64,000 nucleotides of DNA from Ciona savignyi (Eukaryota > Chordata > Ascidiacea > Phlebobranchia > Cionidae), in assembly GCA_000149265.1 (NCBI GenBank), contig CH002891.1:591075-655074 (forward strand), in the 5' to 3' direction. The position numbers and the translations under genes were made by a program. This document shows positions 46,536 through 56,959 of this stretch, piece after piece (the stretch's first letter is position 1; every line of letters starts with the position of its first letter). The notes beneath the pieces were generated by a model. The model was not told where the DNA came from and made no database searches. It worked only from the letters and a program-made list of their open reading frames with translations.

Positions 46536-46889
46536 GGAGTTCTGGACTTTTTTTTCGATTTGCAGGCTGTCACTTTAAGGCTTTTTGGCTTTTAAGTTTT
46601 TTGCATATTTTTTCGTATTTATTGGAAAAAGATTTAAAATACAATGTAAAAAACACAATAACGAGAGTGTATAACGAAAAAATATTAATTACTATTCAAG
46701 TCCAAAACGTCTTTATTAAGTAAGTCACAAACAACTTTCCATTGTTAAAGTTAATTTGCACCTCCATGTACTTCTATGGAACGTCCCTTGCCTAACGGAG
46801 AATCCGCGTATTTCAACGACTTTATATGATTGGCAGTCAACCATATAAAGAAGTCGCTTAAAGCTGATACGTCATAAATGTTTGAAAAT
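46536..46889. other. Intergenic between the duplication and the tRNA
   Basis: AT-rich with no gene. A hairpin is visible near 46818-46857: CGACTTTATATG, a 13-nt loop, then CATATAAAGAAGTCG. Confidence 0.4.
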
Positions 46890-46894
46890 AAAAA

Positions 46895-46966
46895 AGGACC
46901 CGCCAAGATTTGAACTCGGTGTACTGGATTCAAAGTCCAGAGCGATAACCGTTACACCACGGAACC
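46895..46966 (-). tRNA. tRNA-Gln (anticodon TTG)
   Basis: 72 nt from GGTTCCGTGGTGTAACGG to the discriminator T. The anticodon stem and loop CTGGA-CTTTGAA-TCCAG gives anticodon TTG. The T arm CCGAG-TTCAAAT-CTTGG pairs with one G-T. A-box TGGTGTAACGG and B-box GAGTTCAAATC are present. A run of six T (46895-46890) directly after the gene is a Pol III terminator. The length matches animal tRNA-Gln position by position. Oddity: in the acceptor stem (GGTTCCG/CGGGTCC), T3 faces T70 and T4 faces G69. No intron, and no CCA encoded. Confidence 0.88.
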
Positions 46967-46969
46967 ACC

Positions 46970-47234
46970 TTTTTTCGCAAACATCAAAGCGTGGTAAAAC
47001 ATAGTTAAGAGACCACTTAACCGCCCTAATAACAGTACTAATGTCACATCACAATACATATAACGAGAACAAAGCACTGGGCAGTCTGATATAAGCAGAA
47101 TATTTTCCATTCTAGAGTTGTTTTGATTAGGAAATAAAATAACACATTTTTTATTACTTTCTGATTATAACCATGGGATTAAATGTTTATTTAATAATAA
47201 ATAATTTTTGAAAATAAAAAAATAGAAGACCGTT
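46970..47234. other. Intergenic, no gene seen
   Basis: Short AT-rich spacer upstream of the tRNA gene; nothing recognised. Confidence 0.4.
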
Positions 47235-47292
47235 TTGTATATGAGTAGTTATATGTATCGGCCGCGTTAACCATTCGGCCACACGACCGTAC
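47235..47292 (-). mobile_element. SINE-2, 3'-truncated copy
   Basis: On the minus strand: GTACGGTCGTGTGGCCGAATGG.. to the CGATACATATA segment, then the match decays. This is the head part only. Confidence 0.75.
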
Positions 47293-47559
47293 TAAGCAGG
47301 TTGAATTTCTTAAGAAAATACTACCCAACAGTAATAGTGTACAACAGAACAATGTGTGGACCGACAGCAGCCGAACGGCAGAATGTCTTAGGAAACAGTT
47401 ATTTACATGTAAATAGTTAAACAGATGCCCACTTTAATTTGTGGTTAAGTGACTTATTTTTGGATTTTGCGCTAATTTTACGAATCTCGAATCTAATAAG
47501 TACGAATCTCTATTACAAGGTTCTGAAAAATTTCAAACAAGGGGTAAATTTGTTAACTT

Positions 47560-50500
47560 TACATTTGTATATTACAAAGCGCGCACATAATAGGAGGCAA
47601 TTTACGAGTTGATTGCAGTTTTTTTTACCGAGCCAAGTTTCGTACCCATGATGGGCTCGTCACCAGGACCGTTTTTTGTATAAGAGTCGGTATATGTATC
47701 GGTCGCGTTAACCATTCGGCCACACAACCGTACAGTTGATTGCAGTTTTTTTGCAAATCCGAATAACTTTTTCAGTGTTAGCGACCACTGGCGGTAATCG
47801 TAAATTGGCGCAGATCCATGCGCTTACGTTCTCCCAGTATTTAATGACTTCTGGGCATTCGCAAAAAAATTGAAACAACGTTTCTTTATCCCTTTTACAG
47901 AAGACACAAAGATCCGAGTCTACTTTCCCAAATTTATAAAGAATGTCATTGATGACTATGGCCCTTAGATTGAGTTTAATCTGAAACGAGCGGAGTCTAG
48001 ACTCAAGTGTACAGTAAAAGAAGTTTTTATAAATATTTTTCCATGACTCGGTGGGTGGGGGTATAGCGTTTGTGTCTTTAACCCATTCAAGTTCTTTTTT
48101 CTTGGAAAACCAAATATAAGTATTTTTGACCGTTTGGCACTTTTCCAGGACAATATCCGCTACTGCCGTATCGCACGCCAGCGCTGGGGTCGTAATATCA
48201 GTTGAAGCGTCATTGAGTGGTTTTTGAATTGCTGATATAAGCTTGATGTATTCGATAAAATCGGTATTATTAGGCAATAAACTTAGCTTTCTAGCTACTT
48301 TGTCGTAGCTTAAGTATCCTTCAGCGTGGTTGGTGATTTAATTTAATTGTACCAGGGCGGCATTTGCAAGGTTCTCTCTATAAACATGGGTTCATTTCGG
48401 TATCGGACGTTTTTGTTGAACCACAGAGATACTTTTTGGGTCTGTACAAATTTGCTCTTAACAGATATACCAAGGGTTGCTCGCCATGCTTGAATATTAC
48501 ATCTGGTCAATCGAAGCGGGAAATGTTTTGCTATTTGTTTTGTTTACTTTCAGTCGGTAATTTTGACTTAACAGCGGAGAAGAGAGTTGTGCTTGAGGTC
48601 ACTTTGGTTTCGATGGTTTTCCACGCACTGGAATAATTACCGTTCAGGAACTTGACCACCCATTTCATCTGAAGGGAGAGTAAGTATGCGTCAATATCTA
48701 GCATATTGGCTCTTCCCTGCTCGATAGGACAGGAGAGGGTCTCACGCTTAACCCGTTCCCACGTTAAGCCCCAAAGAAACGTATGTATTAATCCCGTTAA
48801 GGTTTTTAATAAAAATCTTTGGGAATGACACCTGGTACACTTCCGACCTTGTAGATAAGCGTTGGGACAAGAAGGCTTTTAATTACCGTGACTTTTCCCA
48901 GCAGTGTGAGGTTTCTGGCTTTCCACAGGTTAATAACCGTTCTTAACTTATTCAAAGAGTTGCTAAAGTTTGGTTCAAAGGGGAGAGAATTGCGAGTAAC
49001 AGGGATTATAGCACCCCGGTATTTAAATGAGTTGCCTAGCCACTGTAATCCTTGTCGTATAACGGAGTGGTGGAATTATTTCGGTTTGATACACTAGTAA
49101 GACAGACTTATTGCTCCAGTTTACTCTGCATCCAGACAACCTGTCGAATTTTTGTTGTTATTCAAAAAGTTCTTTGAGCGCCGTTGTGTCCCCATTTGTG
49201 AATATAAGGGTGTCATCTGCGAGCAGTGATACTTTTATAACCCTGTTCACAATTACCATTCCTGGTATTTGTACCTTGTTTCAAAGTTTAATTGCAAGGC
49301 ACTTAATACAGATTGAAAATAGGCTGGGTGAGAGCCCTGGCGAACTCCTTTTTCGATTCTAAATTTAGGGAAAAGAAGTTGTTGTTAACTATCATTGCAA
49401 CTGCGTCTTGGTATACAACCCTGATCCATTTACGGAGTTTCGGTCCAAATCCGAAAGTTTCCAGCGCTTTACCGATAAAATTCCAGCTAAAGGGGTCAAA
49501 CGCTTTGTAGATGTCTAGCGCCACCATCGTTAAAGGTATTTGCGCTTAGTCTGCATAGTCTATCGCGTTAAACAACAGGCAAATATTGTTGCCAATAAAA
49601 CGTCCCGGTAAAAAGCCGTTTTGATCTTTGTGTATAAGACTCGGAAGAACTGTTTTAATGCGATTGTTTAAAGCTTTGGACATTATTTTGTAATCGGTGT
49701 TGAAAGGGGTTATGGGCCGATAGTTGTCTACTATGTCCGGATCTTTGTCTTTTTTGAGAATTAGAATCGTGGTTCCGCATTTTTGTGTTGTGCTCAAGTG
49801 TCCTTGCTCGAAACAAAAATTTGCACATTTAAGAAATATATTTTTAAGAGAGTCCCAAAATGCTTTGTAAAATTCTGTGGGAAACCCGTCCATGCCCGGA
49901 GATTTGTTGTTACTTAGTTCTTTCAGCGCAGCGTAGCATTCGGTCTCTGTAAGGTTTCATTCGCACATAGCCATTTTTTCATGTTCTACTGAGAGGGTAT
50001 TCGGTATGTCATGAAGGTACTTGTCCAGCTCTTCGGCAACATTGCCTTGGCGGTTTTCACTGTACAGAATGTCGTAGAAGCGGTGCAACTCTTGTAGGAT
50101 CTGACTCTGGTTAGTGTTTAGGATTTTGTTTATTTTAAGACTTATAATTCCCCTTTTCTCGCTTTTGTGTTTTAAAGGTTGAGGAAAAAGGACGTGTTTT
50201 TAACCCTTTTGGCCCACTTAGCTTTACTGCGTATATAGTTGCTCTACTGTGTGCCGTGTGGTTATTTCTGGTGTTTGGATCGATCACTTCAGCGTCAAGT
50301 AGTAAAATATATTTCTCGAGTTTTGTTTTTGGGTAATCCTGCCTTCAGTGCGTCCTAAACCACATCTGGTTTAACTTACCCGGTATCATTTATCATTAGG
50401 TAGTCTTTAATAGATTCCTTGATTAAAGCAACGAATTTGTTGTCGTTAAGCAACGAGCAATTTAGTTACCAGTAGCCGGGGCCTCTTGGTAATACTCGGA

Positions 50501-51420
50501 GGTCTATTTCCAAACTTACAAGTTTGTGATCTGATCGAATGCTTGCTTTAATGTCACATTCTATAACCTTTGATTTCAGCTTCTCCGATGTTAAGAAAAA
50601 GTCCACTCTTGTGGCTACAAGGGGGTTATACTGCGTTCTTGTAAATACGCGTTTAGTTGGGTTCTTTGTACGAAAGGCATCGTATAGATTAAAATGTTCC
50701 ATGTATTCGATTATTTCGTTGCCGGCGTTCCTATTTTAGTGGGGTGCCTTACCGCCTGCTTTGTCCATATTGTTCTGGATAACAACATTAAAGTCTCCCC
50801 CGAGTATAATTACCTCATTGGTAAACGAATTGATTTTTGTAAACATGTTTGTAAAAAAACGCAGGGCCATCCTTGTTTGGACCGTAGACACAGTCCAATG
50901 TCACTGCGACATCATTGATCATGATTTGTGCTAGCACAAAACGACCTTCACTATCAATTTCCGATTTCAATATCTGGTATTTCCCTTTCCCGCGAATGAG
51001 AATGGCCACGCCCCGAGCATTTTTAGATCCGTGTGATGCGATTATGTCGCCACCCCACTCCATTTCCCATAGTTTGATTGTGGACTTGGTACTGTGTGTT
51101 TCCTGCAGCATAACTATATGTGCCCCCTTGTTCCGTAAATAATTAAAGACGGATCTACGTTTTTTGGTTGTGCGGATTCCTGCGACATTGTATGTTAGTA
51201 TTTTGGTAGCCTCTAGATGTATATAAAGAACAGAGGGTAATTGTTCATTGCTTAAACGCATTTAGATAGCTTGTGGCACAGTAGTCGGTGTTGCAGGAAC
51301 AACGATAAGGCTCTCTTGTATAGATTGGTACAGCGGAACATTTGCCACATTCACATAAAATTATTTTGTTGTCGCATTTTTCATTAATACAAAAACTTTG
51401 GTGGTAGATCTAACAAAGTA
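47560..51420 (-). pseudogene. L1-like LINE, decayed, nearly full length
   Basis: A minus-strand non-LTR retrotransposon. Domains in order: end of an ORF1-like frame (about 51420-51272), apurinic endonuclease (ILTYNVAGI, VMLQETHS, GGDFNV near 50790, SDHKLVSLEI near 50520), RT with MDGFPTEFYKAFW (about 49890), DNYRPITPFNTDYKI, DIYKAFDPFSW and active site SLLADDTLIF (about 49220), then a C-terminal zinc segment CVFCKRDKETLFQFFCECP (about 47870). At least five frame breaks, including loss of the RT RQG segment near 49340. A SINE-2 copy interrupts its 3' end at 47626-47733. Assignment to the L1/Tx1 group rests on domain order and the C-terminal knuckle. Confidence 0.9.
47626..47733 (-). mobile_element. 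Complete SINE-2 with 19-bp target duplication, inside the LINE
   Basis: Minus strand: GTACGGTTGTGTGGCCGAATGG (tRNA-Ser/Leu-like A box) to TGGGTACGAAACTTGGCTCGG and an A-rich end. Flanked by AGTTGATTGCAGTTTTTTT on both sides (47607-47625, 47734-47752). Removing it rejoins the LINE reading frame. Confidence 0.92.
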
Positions 51421-51432
51421 ATAAAGTAACAA

Positions 51433-52240
51433 AGGATACGGAGACTTTCAACGAAGCGACCGCTTCGCGCGACGCCGTCAGTGGAGATTACAGTATATGG
51501 CTGAACAATTTTGAACACGATAGAACACCGAGTTCCTTCAAACTGTGGGAATCCTACACGTATTTATAATTGTCTTACTGTACATTTTAACAATTAGGTC
51601 GCCATGCCATGTGTTCATATTTTGTGCAAGGGAAATTGCGATTAGTTTCCTGACAGCCCAGTCGATGAATTATTTCCCGCGTTCTTATTAACGAGGTCCA
51701 AGCCTCGTGTATACAAACCTGTGTTTCCTGTTATGTATCTTATATAAACCCTATAAGATTTCGTAATATCAGAGAGCATTTTAGTTGGTCCTCCCTTAGA
51801 CTAGCTGCTCTTTCAAAACCTTTACCTATACCTACCTAAGCTATGCCCTGTGTAAAGCTCTTTTCCTTGCTGCACCTTGCGTAAATACCCAATAAAATAC
51901 TTAACCTATGCTACCCCTTCTTTTACTCGGGTAAAACCCGCTAAAAGCAAAGGCTGCTACAAAACTTTTACACTGTGAAACAAATGGCGCTCCACGCAGC
52001 ATAACTTGGAGATGCACGATTTCGTAATTATCAATATTGAGAATATGCAACGCAACAAATGGAAGATCGGCAGAGTGTTACAAAGATGACAAAGGAAGGA
52101 GAACAAGCGCAGCTTTAGTTCTCCGCCGTCTAATACATAAACTGATGTTGCCACTTGGGCTAAAGAAAATACAATTTTCTAACAACTTGGGTTCGATTCC
52201 CGAACAGGGAGCCTTTCAAACCATTTTAAACCTTTAGATG
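51433..52240 (+). pseudogene. BEL/Pao integrase C-terminal fragment, split by a solo LTR
   Basis: Homologous to 55672-56105. The first part (51433-51543) encodes the RRR..W segment before the solo LTR; the second (51962 on) has NATNGRSAECYKDD-type decayed frames where the other copy has the integrase C-terminal domain. Stops are present in every frame. Confidence 0.75.
51544..51961 (+). mobile_element. Solo LTR, 418 bp, with AAAC target duplication
   Basis: Starts TGTGGGAATCCTACACG and ends GGCTGCTACA. It contains TATATAAACC (TATA-like) and CCAATAAAATAC (polyA signal). AAAC flanks both ends (51540-51543, 51962-51965). The homologous fragment at 55778 reads uninterrupted across the same point. 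Its internal region is not in this window. Confidence 0.88.
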
Positions 52241-52597
52241 TAGGTGTGTATTTATGGTGGAAAATATTTCATTTCGCGTTCTTTTGAGTTTATTTAAAAA
52301 AATTCAATTTTTGAGAAGTCATGCAATAGTCAAGTATTTTTTGTTTATGTTTTTGTTCTCTCGTTTAAGTGCAAACCAAGCAGTTGTAGTGATTTAAATT
52401 GTGTGCTTGTATTGTTGGCTTAATAACACAAAGAAGTCGATATTAACAACTCATGTATTGTATTGCGGGAACTAAATCAAAAAAATACAAAAGATAAACA
52501 AAGTACGCCAGTGAAACAAAATAATACGCACCTGACATTTCCGGTAAAAATATATAATGTAATTCTTTGTGTACTAAAGAAAACACTGTAACCATAA
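52241..52597. other. Possible BEL 3' UTR/LTR remnant
   Basis: Weak similarity to 56106-56330 (TTGAGTTTATTTAAA, TTGTTCTC.., AAGTGCAAACCAAGC/AAGTGCGAACCAAGC), which suggests that the non-coding 3' part of the same BEL family follows both integrase fragments. No gene. Confidence 0.5.
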
Positions 52598-52878
52598 CCG
52601 GCCCGCTGGTCTAACGGTTAAGTGCGTCGCCTTTTCAATCGAAAGGTTGTAGGTGCGAAACTGGTCGCTAGATAGTCGGTTGTGTCCTTTACGAAAATTG
52701 CCTGAAACCAGCGGATTAATGGTTTCTACCAAATTAAAAGAACGTGTGAATCATACACAACATACTGCAATAGCTCCACTAACCCGACGATGGGCACGAG
52801 GAGATCTGACGACTGCCCGTGTGGTAACTCCCTTGGTTTTCCCATTCACGGGGATAAACATGAATATCCTATCCTGTC
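52598..52878 (+). mobile_element. Full-length SINE-1, best copy in the window
   Basis: It has the tRNA-like head CCGGCCCGCTGGTCTAACGG, GGTGCGAAACTGG (B-box region), the linker AGTCGGTTGTGTCC, the body and the tail GATAAACATGAATATCC followed by a short TATCC-type repeat. About 281 bp, and useful as the family reference here. Confidence 0.95.
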
Positions 52879-53009
52879 CTCCTATATGTGATCATGGACG
52901 ATGAACTTGCGTAGTTCAGACGCAAATAAACGATTCTCCGACGAGAAGCCTTAAATGATTTGATTTTTGTGTACAGTTTAGAGTCGTCTTATGTGTTGTG
53001 TTAAGTCCA

Positions 53010-53164
53010 TGTTATGTCCCCAGTTTAATTTACACGTCATCGCATGCATCACCAATTGAACCGCATGAGTATGAGATGCATGCGATACGTGGCCAGTCCT
53101 CGTTTTGCAATTCATTTTTTCATGGTAGATCTGTAGTGAACGGAACCTGGCGTTGTATTGCTGT
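53010..53164 (+). repeat. BEL LTR fragment (32058 family)
   Basis: TGTTATGTCCCCAGTTTAAT through CGCATGCATCACCAATTGAA and GATCTGTAGTGAACGGAACC, colinear with the start of the 32058 LTR, then breaks into another repeat at 53165. Confidence 0.8.
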
Positions 53165-53345
53165 TGTGTAATTTTTTGTGTATTTTATTAAGTTATGTTA
53201 AACTTATTAAGGTGGTGCTTAATGAGGGCACGACGGTTCCACTTTTCTCCTGTCAATCATTTTCTCTGCGTGTAATCCATCCATAATCTCAGAACCAATA
53301 CTTCTATAATCTCAGAACCAATACCTACAATATAACCCCCGAAAA
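53165..53345 (+). repeat. LTR-like repeat, 5' part
   Basis: TGTGTAATTTTTTGTGTATT to CAGAACCAATACCTACAATA matches the start of 45955-46371 and of 30815-31200. It joins the Gypsy fragment at its right. Confidence 0.65.
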
Positions 53346-53385
53346 AACCTTCCAATATATATATAAAACCCGAAAGTTTTCTCTA

Positions 53386-55240
53386 AACTAGATGCAAAAT
53401 CTGGTTTCTGGCAGGTTAAGCTCACTTATCAATCACGATTGTTTACAACGTTTATGACACCGTTTGGAAGATTTTGTTTTAACAGACTTCCATTTGGTAA
53501 ATCAAGCGCACCGGAACACACCAATCTAAAATGTCGGAGATTCTCTGTGGAGAGGAAGGGGTCGTTTGCGAAATGGACGATATTCTGGTTCACTGTCGAA
53601 ATCAAAAAGAACACGATCGGCGTTTAGAACGAGTCCTCAGAAAACTTCAAAAATGTGGTATGACGCTTAACAGTACTAAATGTGAATTTTCATGCGACCC
53701 AGTCAAATTCGTCGGACACATCATAGATTTAAATGGTATACGAGCAGACCCCGACAAAATTAAATCAATTGTGAGATGAAAGAGCCCAAAAACGTCACCG
53801 AACTTCGTCGATTCTTGGAAATGGTAAACCAACTAGGTAAATTCACTTCCACTCTAGCCGACTCGTCGAAAGCACTTAGAGAGCTGCTAGTCAAAAGTAA
53901 GGTTTGGGGGTTTGGGGCGAGCAGCAGCAACGTGCGTTTAACGGTGTTAAACAAATGTGTGCTTCAAATAGTGTCTTAGCGTTTTACGATCGTAATCGTG
54001 AAACGATAGTTTCTGCAGATGCTTCATTCTACGGTCTTGGAGCAGTGCTGTTGCTGAAACATGGTGTAAATTGGAAACCGGTGGCATATGCTTCCCACTC
54101 AATGAACCTGACAAAACAGCGGTATGCTCAAATCGAAAAGGAAGCTCTGGCAGTAAAATGGGCGTGTAAACGGTTTTCAGTATACGTTTTAGGATTAAAG
54201 TTTACCGTGCACACCGATCATAAGCCGCTTGTATCGCTACTTTGGTCTAAAATATTAAGCGATTTACCTCCACCAACATTAAGGTTCCGATTGAGATTGA
54301 TGCGATTCCTCTACGACGTGGTGCATGTACCTGGAAAACAACTGACCATAGCGGATACCCTATCCCGATCTCCACTACCTGATGAGCCAAACTCCAGTAA
54401 TGCTACAGAAAGTTTGATGGACGACGCATTCGTTATGTCTATTGTCGACGCGATACCAGAGTCAAACCGAAGAATCGAAGAAATTAAACAAAGTGTGGCC
54501 AAGGATCCAATTTGCAAATTATTTTATTTTGTAAAACTAAGTGGCCCCGGAGGTCTAAACTTAAAGAACCCTTACAGTTATATTACCCTTACAGACATCT
54601 TCTGTCGGAAAAAAAGTCTGCTATATGGAAGCAGACTTGTGTGCTACACAGCACAACAACAGTAAGAGTTATACAACATCTTAAATCCATGTTTTTGGGG
54701 TTAGGCGTCCCAGATACTATAGCATCTGATAATGGGCCCCAGTATGCTTCGCAAGAATTTAAAGACTTCACAAACCTATATAAAATAACCCACCTAACAT
54801 CCAGTCCGATGTTTCCTCAGAGCAATGGTAAATCTGAAAGAGCGGTTCAAACTGTAAAACACCTTCTACACGAGTCCAACGATTTGCCGAGAGCCTTACT
54901 GGCCTATCGAACGGCGCCATTAATTAACGGATTTTCTCCTTCGCAGCTATTAATGGGAAGAAGACTTCAGACGGCGATTCTAATGAGTCGTCAAATGTTG
55001 GTACCAAGGTGGCCGAATTTCAACAGTCTGAAGAAACTGAAAAAAATGCGCAACATCAACAAAGGAGAGACTATGACAGGAGGCAGGGAGTTAGGCCTTT
55101 GCCGAGCCTTCGTATCGGCGACCGCGTAATAATCCGTGACAACCGAAAAGAAGGAGAAGTTAAAAGTAGGCACCGGTTGCCTCGGTCGTACATGATCGGC
55201 ACATCTGGAGGAGAGTGTTACGCAGAAACCGGCACTTAAT
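53386..55240 (+). pseudogene. Ty3/Gypsy pol fragment: RT, RNase H, integrase (broken)
   Basis: 5'-truncated within RT. Visible: KLDAKSGFWQVKL then TPFGRFCFNRLPFG, active-site EMDDILVHCRNQ (about 53570), the thumb segment, RNase H with DASFYGLGAVLL, KRYAQIEKEALAV-like QRYAQIEKEALAV, FTVHTDHKPLVSLL and IADTLSRSPL, then integrase DNGPQYASQEF, SNGKSERAVQT and a C-terminal domain near 55100 (RIGDRVIIRDN). The integrase zinc domain and first catalytic Asp region are deleted near 54590-54650. A stop (about 53777) and frameshifts break the frame. Gag, protease and 5' LTR are absent. Confidence 0.92.
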
Positions 55241-55427
55241 AAATTTGTTGCCCAGGACAACGATCGAACAAATGAATCCACAACTGACCCTGCCTGCAAC
55301 TCCTCGCAGGTCCAAGCGAACCATTCGGCCACGAATAATATTTAGTCCTTAAAAAGTAATAATCTCTTTACTGTTTTTTTATTTTATTTTATAATTGTTT
55401 TTATTTTTTAGAACTTGGAAGGGGAGA

Positions 55428-55670
55428 TGTATTGTGTAAACCATTCCTTAGTTTATTGCGTTGACTCCCTGATGATTTACAATGATTACTTACTCCCCCA
55501 CGCCCTCGACATTCCTACATTCCCCGCGCCAGCTAATTGTATATACCTCGTGTATGTTTGCCTGTTTGGGGCAGTTGGTACTCGATAAAATCAGAATAAA
55601 ACATTTATTATTATTCTTTCCTTTCCAGTTGGTGAAAGGACGAACTTTGCATCACTTTTTTGATGCAACA
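55428..55670 (+). repeat. 3' LTR of the Gypsy element
   Basis: 243 bp, TGTATTGTG to GATGCAACA, preceded by the polypurine tract GGAAGGGGAGA. An AGAATAAAAC polyA signal lies near 55593. It abuts a BEL integrase fragment at 55672. Confidence 0.82.
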
Positions 55671-55671
55671 T

Positions 55672-56105
55672 AGGATACGGTGAATTTAAACGAAGCCACC
55701 TCTACGCGCGACGCCGTAGTCGGAGAGTACAATACAAAGATGAACAATTTTGGACACGATGGAAAACCGAGTTCCCTTAAACTTTTACACTGCGAAACAA
55801 ATGGCGCTCCACGCAGCACAACTTGGTGGATATTGTAATTCTCACAGATGAGAATATGCAACGCAACAAATGGAAGATCGGCCGAGTGTTACAAACATTT
55901 CCTGGTAACGACAAATTAGTTCGTAAAGTCGAACTAATAATGGAAGAGGATGATCGGGATGACGAAGGAAGGAGAACAAGTGCAGCGCTAGTTCTCCGCC
56001 GCTCATGACATAAACTGATGTTACTACTTTGGGCTGCAGAAAATACAAATATCTAATGACATGGGTTCGATTCCCAAACGGGGAGCCTTTCAAAGCATTT
56101 TAAAC
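55672..56105 (+). pseudogene. BEL/Pao integrase C-terminal fragment
   Basis: Frame with RRRSRRVQYKDEQFWTRW (the conserved arginine-rich/W segment), a TAA, then DIVILTDENMQRNKWKIGRV and FPGNDKLVRKVELI, which are BEL integrase C-terminal domain motifs. Stop codons at about 55776 and 56007. It is the uninterrupted counterpart of 51433-52240. Confidence 0.88.
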
Positions 56106-56849
56106 ATATAGATGTGGGAAATTATTTTTATTTCGATTTTCCTTTGAGTTTATTTAAACATTCTTAATTTTTGAAGAGCAACGGTCGCAAATTTTGTCTT
56201 TTATGTTATTATTTGTTCTCTTGCTTGAGTTGTACGTCACATCTTGTTTTAGTGCGTGTTGCGTGGCATACCCTTGAGACCTTAAGTCAAGCTAAGTTTA
56301 AGTGCGAACCAAGCCGTTGTAGAATATTTTGTTTCATTTACGTACTTTTGTTTATCATTTTATTATTTTGTTTTAGTTAGCGCAACGCAATACAAGAACA
56401 CCATATTTTGCACCTACCAAAATATAAAAGGCCAGGCTCGTACCGAAAATTGATAAAGATGGTCCAAAATTGGGCGATGACATAGCTACAAATATGTGAA
56501 ATTGATTGAACACAGTACACCTTTCTTATGTAAATGTAGTGCTCAACATGGTTACGGAACAATAATTTAGGAAACTTTTTTATTTTTATAATTTATCAAA
56601 ATTATATGCTTTAAGCATAGCATTACACAATGTTGCGGACCTTAGAAACAACAAGAAACGTAAATCAATTTTTTTGTTTAAAGCTCAAGAAATTTGCTGT
56701 TATTATTTTACAAGAAAGAAATGGCATGAACGATGTAGAAAGTTTCTGGGAATTGAATTGGCAAGGCGAAATACTTTTGGGTGCATAGTACCACCAAAAA
56801 TTGCCAACAAACAATTGTCAAACACCAGATTACCAGTTGAAATGTACAG
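56106..56849. other. BEL-derived non-coding stretch, then unclassified sequence
   Basis: The first ~220 bp weakly match 52241-52420. The remainder has no recognised repeat or gene. Confidence 0.4.
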
Positions 56850-56957
56850 TCGTGTGGCCAAATGGTTAACGCGACCAATACATATACCGACTGCTTAATA
56901 CAAAATCTATCAAAGTGACTAGCCCATCACGGGTTCGAAACTTAGCTCGGGTAAAAA
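56850..56957 (+). mobile_element. SINE-2 copy
   Basis: CAGTCGTGTGGCCAAATGG, ACGCGACCAATACATATACC, and the B-box CACGGGTTCGAAACTTAGCT, ending in an A run. It is immediately upstream of a LINE fragment. Confidence 0.9.
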
Positions 56958-56959
56958 AG

